Assembly (NCBI GenBank): GCA_934120735.1
Contig: CAKOVA010000096.1
Location: 1-5,785, forward strand
Direction: 5' to 3'
DNA: 5,785 nt
From: an uncultured Prevotella sp.
GTDB lineage: Bacteria; Bacteroidota; Bacteroidia; Bacteroidales; Bacteroidaceae
Shown here: positions 5,785 through 5,785 of the stretch, piece after piece
Layout: each line of letters begins with the position of its first letter
Numbering within the stretch: the stretch's first letter is position 1
Made by a program: the position numbers and the translations under genes
The notes under the pieces: model-generated
What the model was told of the DNA's origin: nothing
The model's input: the letters and a program-made list of their open reading frames with translations, nothing else
Databases searched by the model: none

Positions 5785-5785
5785 G

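Overview
The window looks like a Bacteroidales chromosome, most likely Prevotella-like; this is an inference. Three observations support it: start codons lack convincing Shine-Dalgarno sequences, two start regions carry exact matches to the Bacteroidetes -7 box (TAnnTTTG), and the protein set fits, especially an AraC-type regulator fused to a heavy-metal-associated (HMA) domain next to a copper ATPase. Every gene I can support is on the + strand.

Left part (1-1996): the 3' two thirds of a YdfG-like short-chain dehydrogenase, cut by the window edge, then a complete MATE-family efflux transporter. Neither has a visible link to metals. A gene-poor stretch of about 600 bp (1997-2592) follows. It holds small repeats and weak hairpins but no convincing gene, and it separates these two genes from the copper locus.

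Right part (2593-5599): a three-gene copper cassette. It encodes a 205-residue HMA-AraC regulator, a 69-residue CopZ-like chaperone and a 641-residue Cu+ P1B-type ATPase (CopA). All three proteins carry one HMA-type CxxC site. Inferred logic: the regulator senses Cu+ through its own HMA domain and controls the promoter before copZ, CopZ carries Cu+, and CopA exports it across the inner membrane. A rho-independent terminator closes the window at 5749-5784.

Two features stand out. First, CopA keeps its membrane metal site, actuator domain and phosphorylation domain motifs, but the whole nucleotide-binding (N) domain between DKTGTLT and the MSGD motif is missing. About 20 residues stand in its place and the reading frame is open throughout. 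Second, the copZ-copA gap is almost filled by 17 tandem copies of an octamer, AACTCANN. The array creates a chain of four overlapping mini-ORFs leading toward the copA start.
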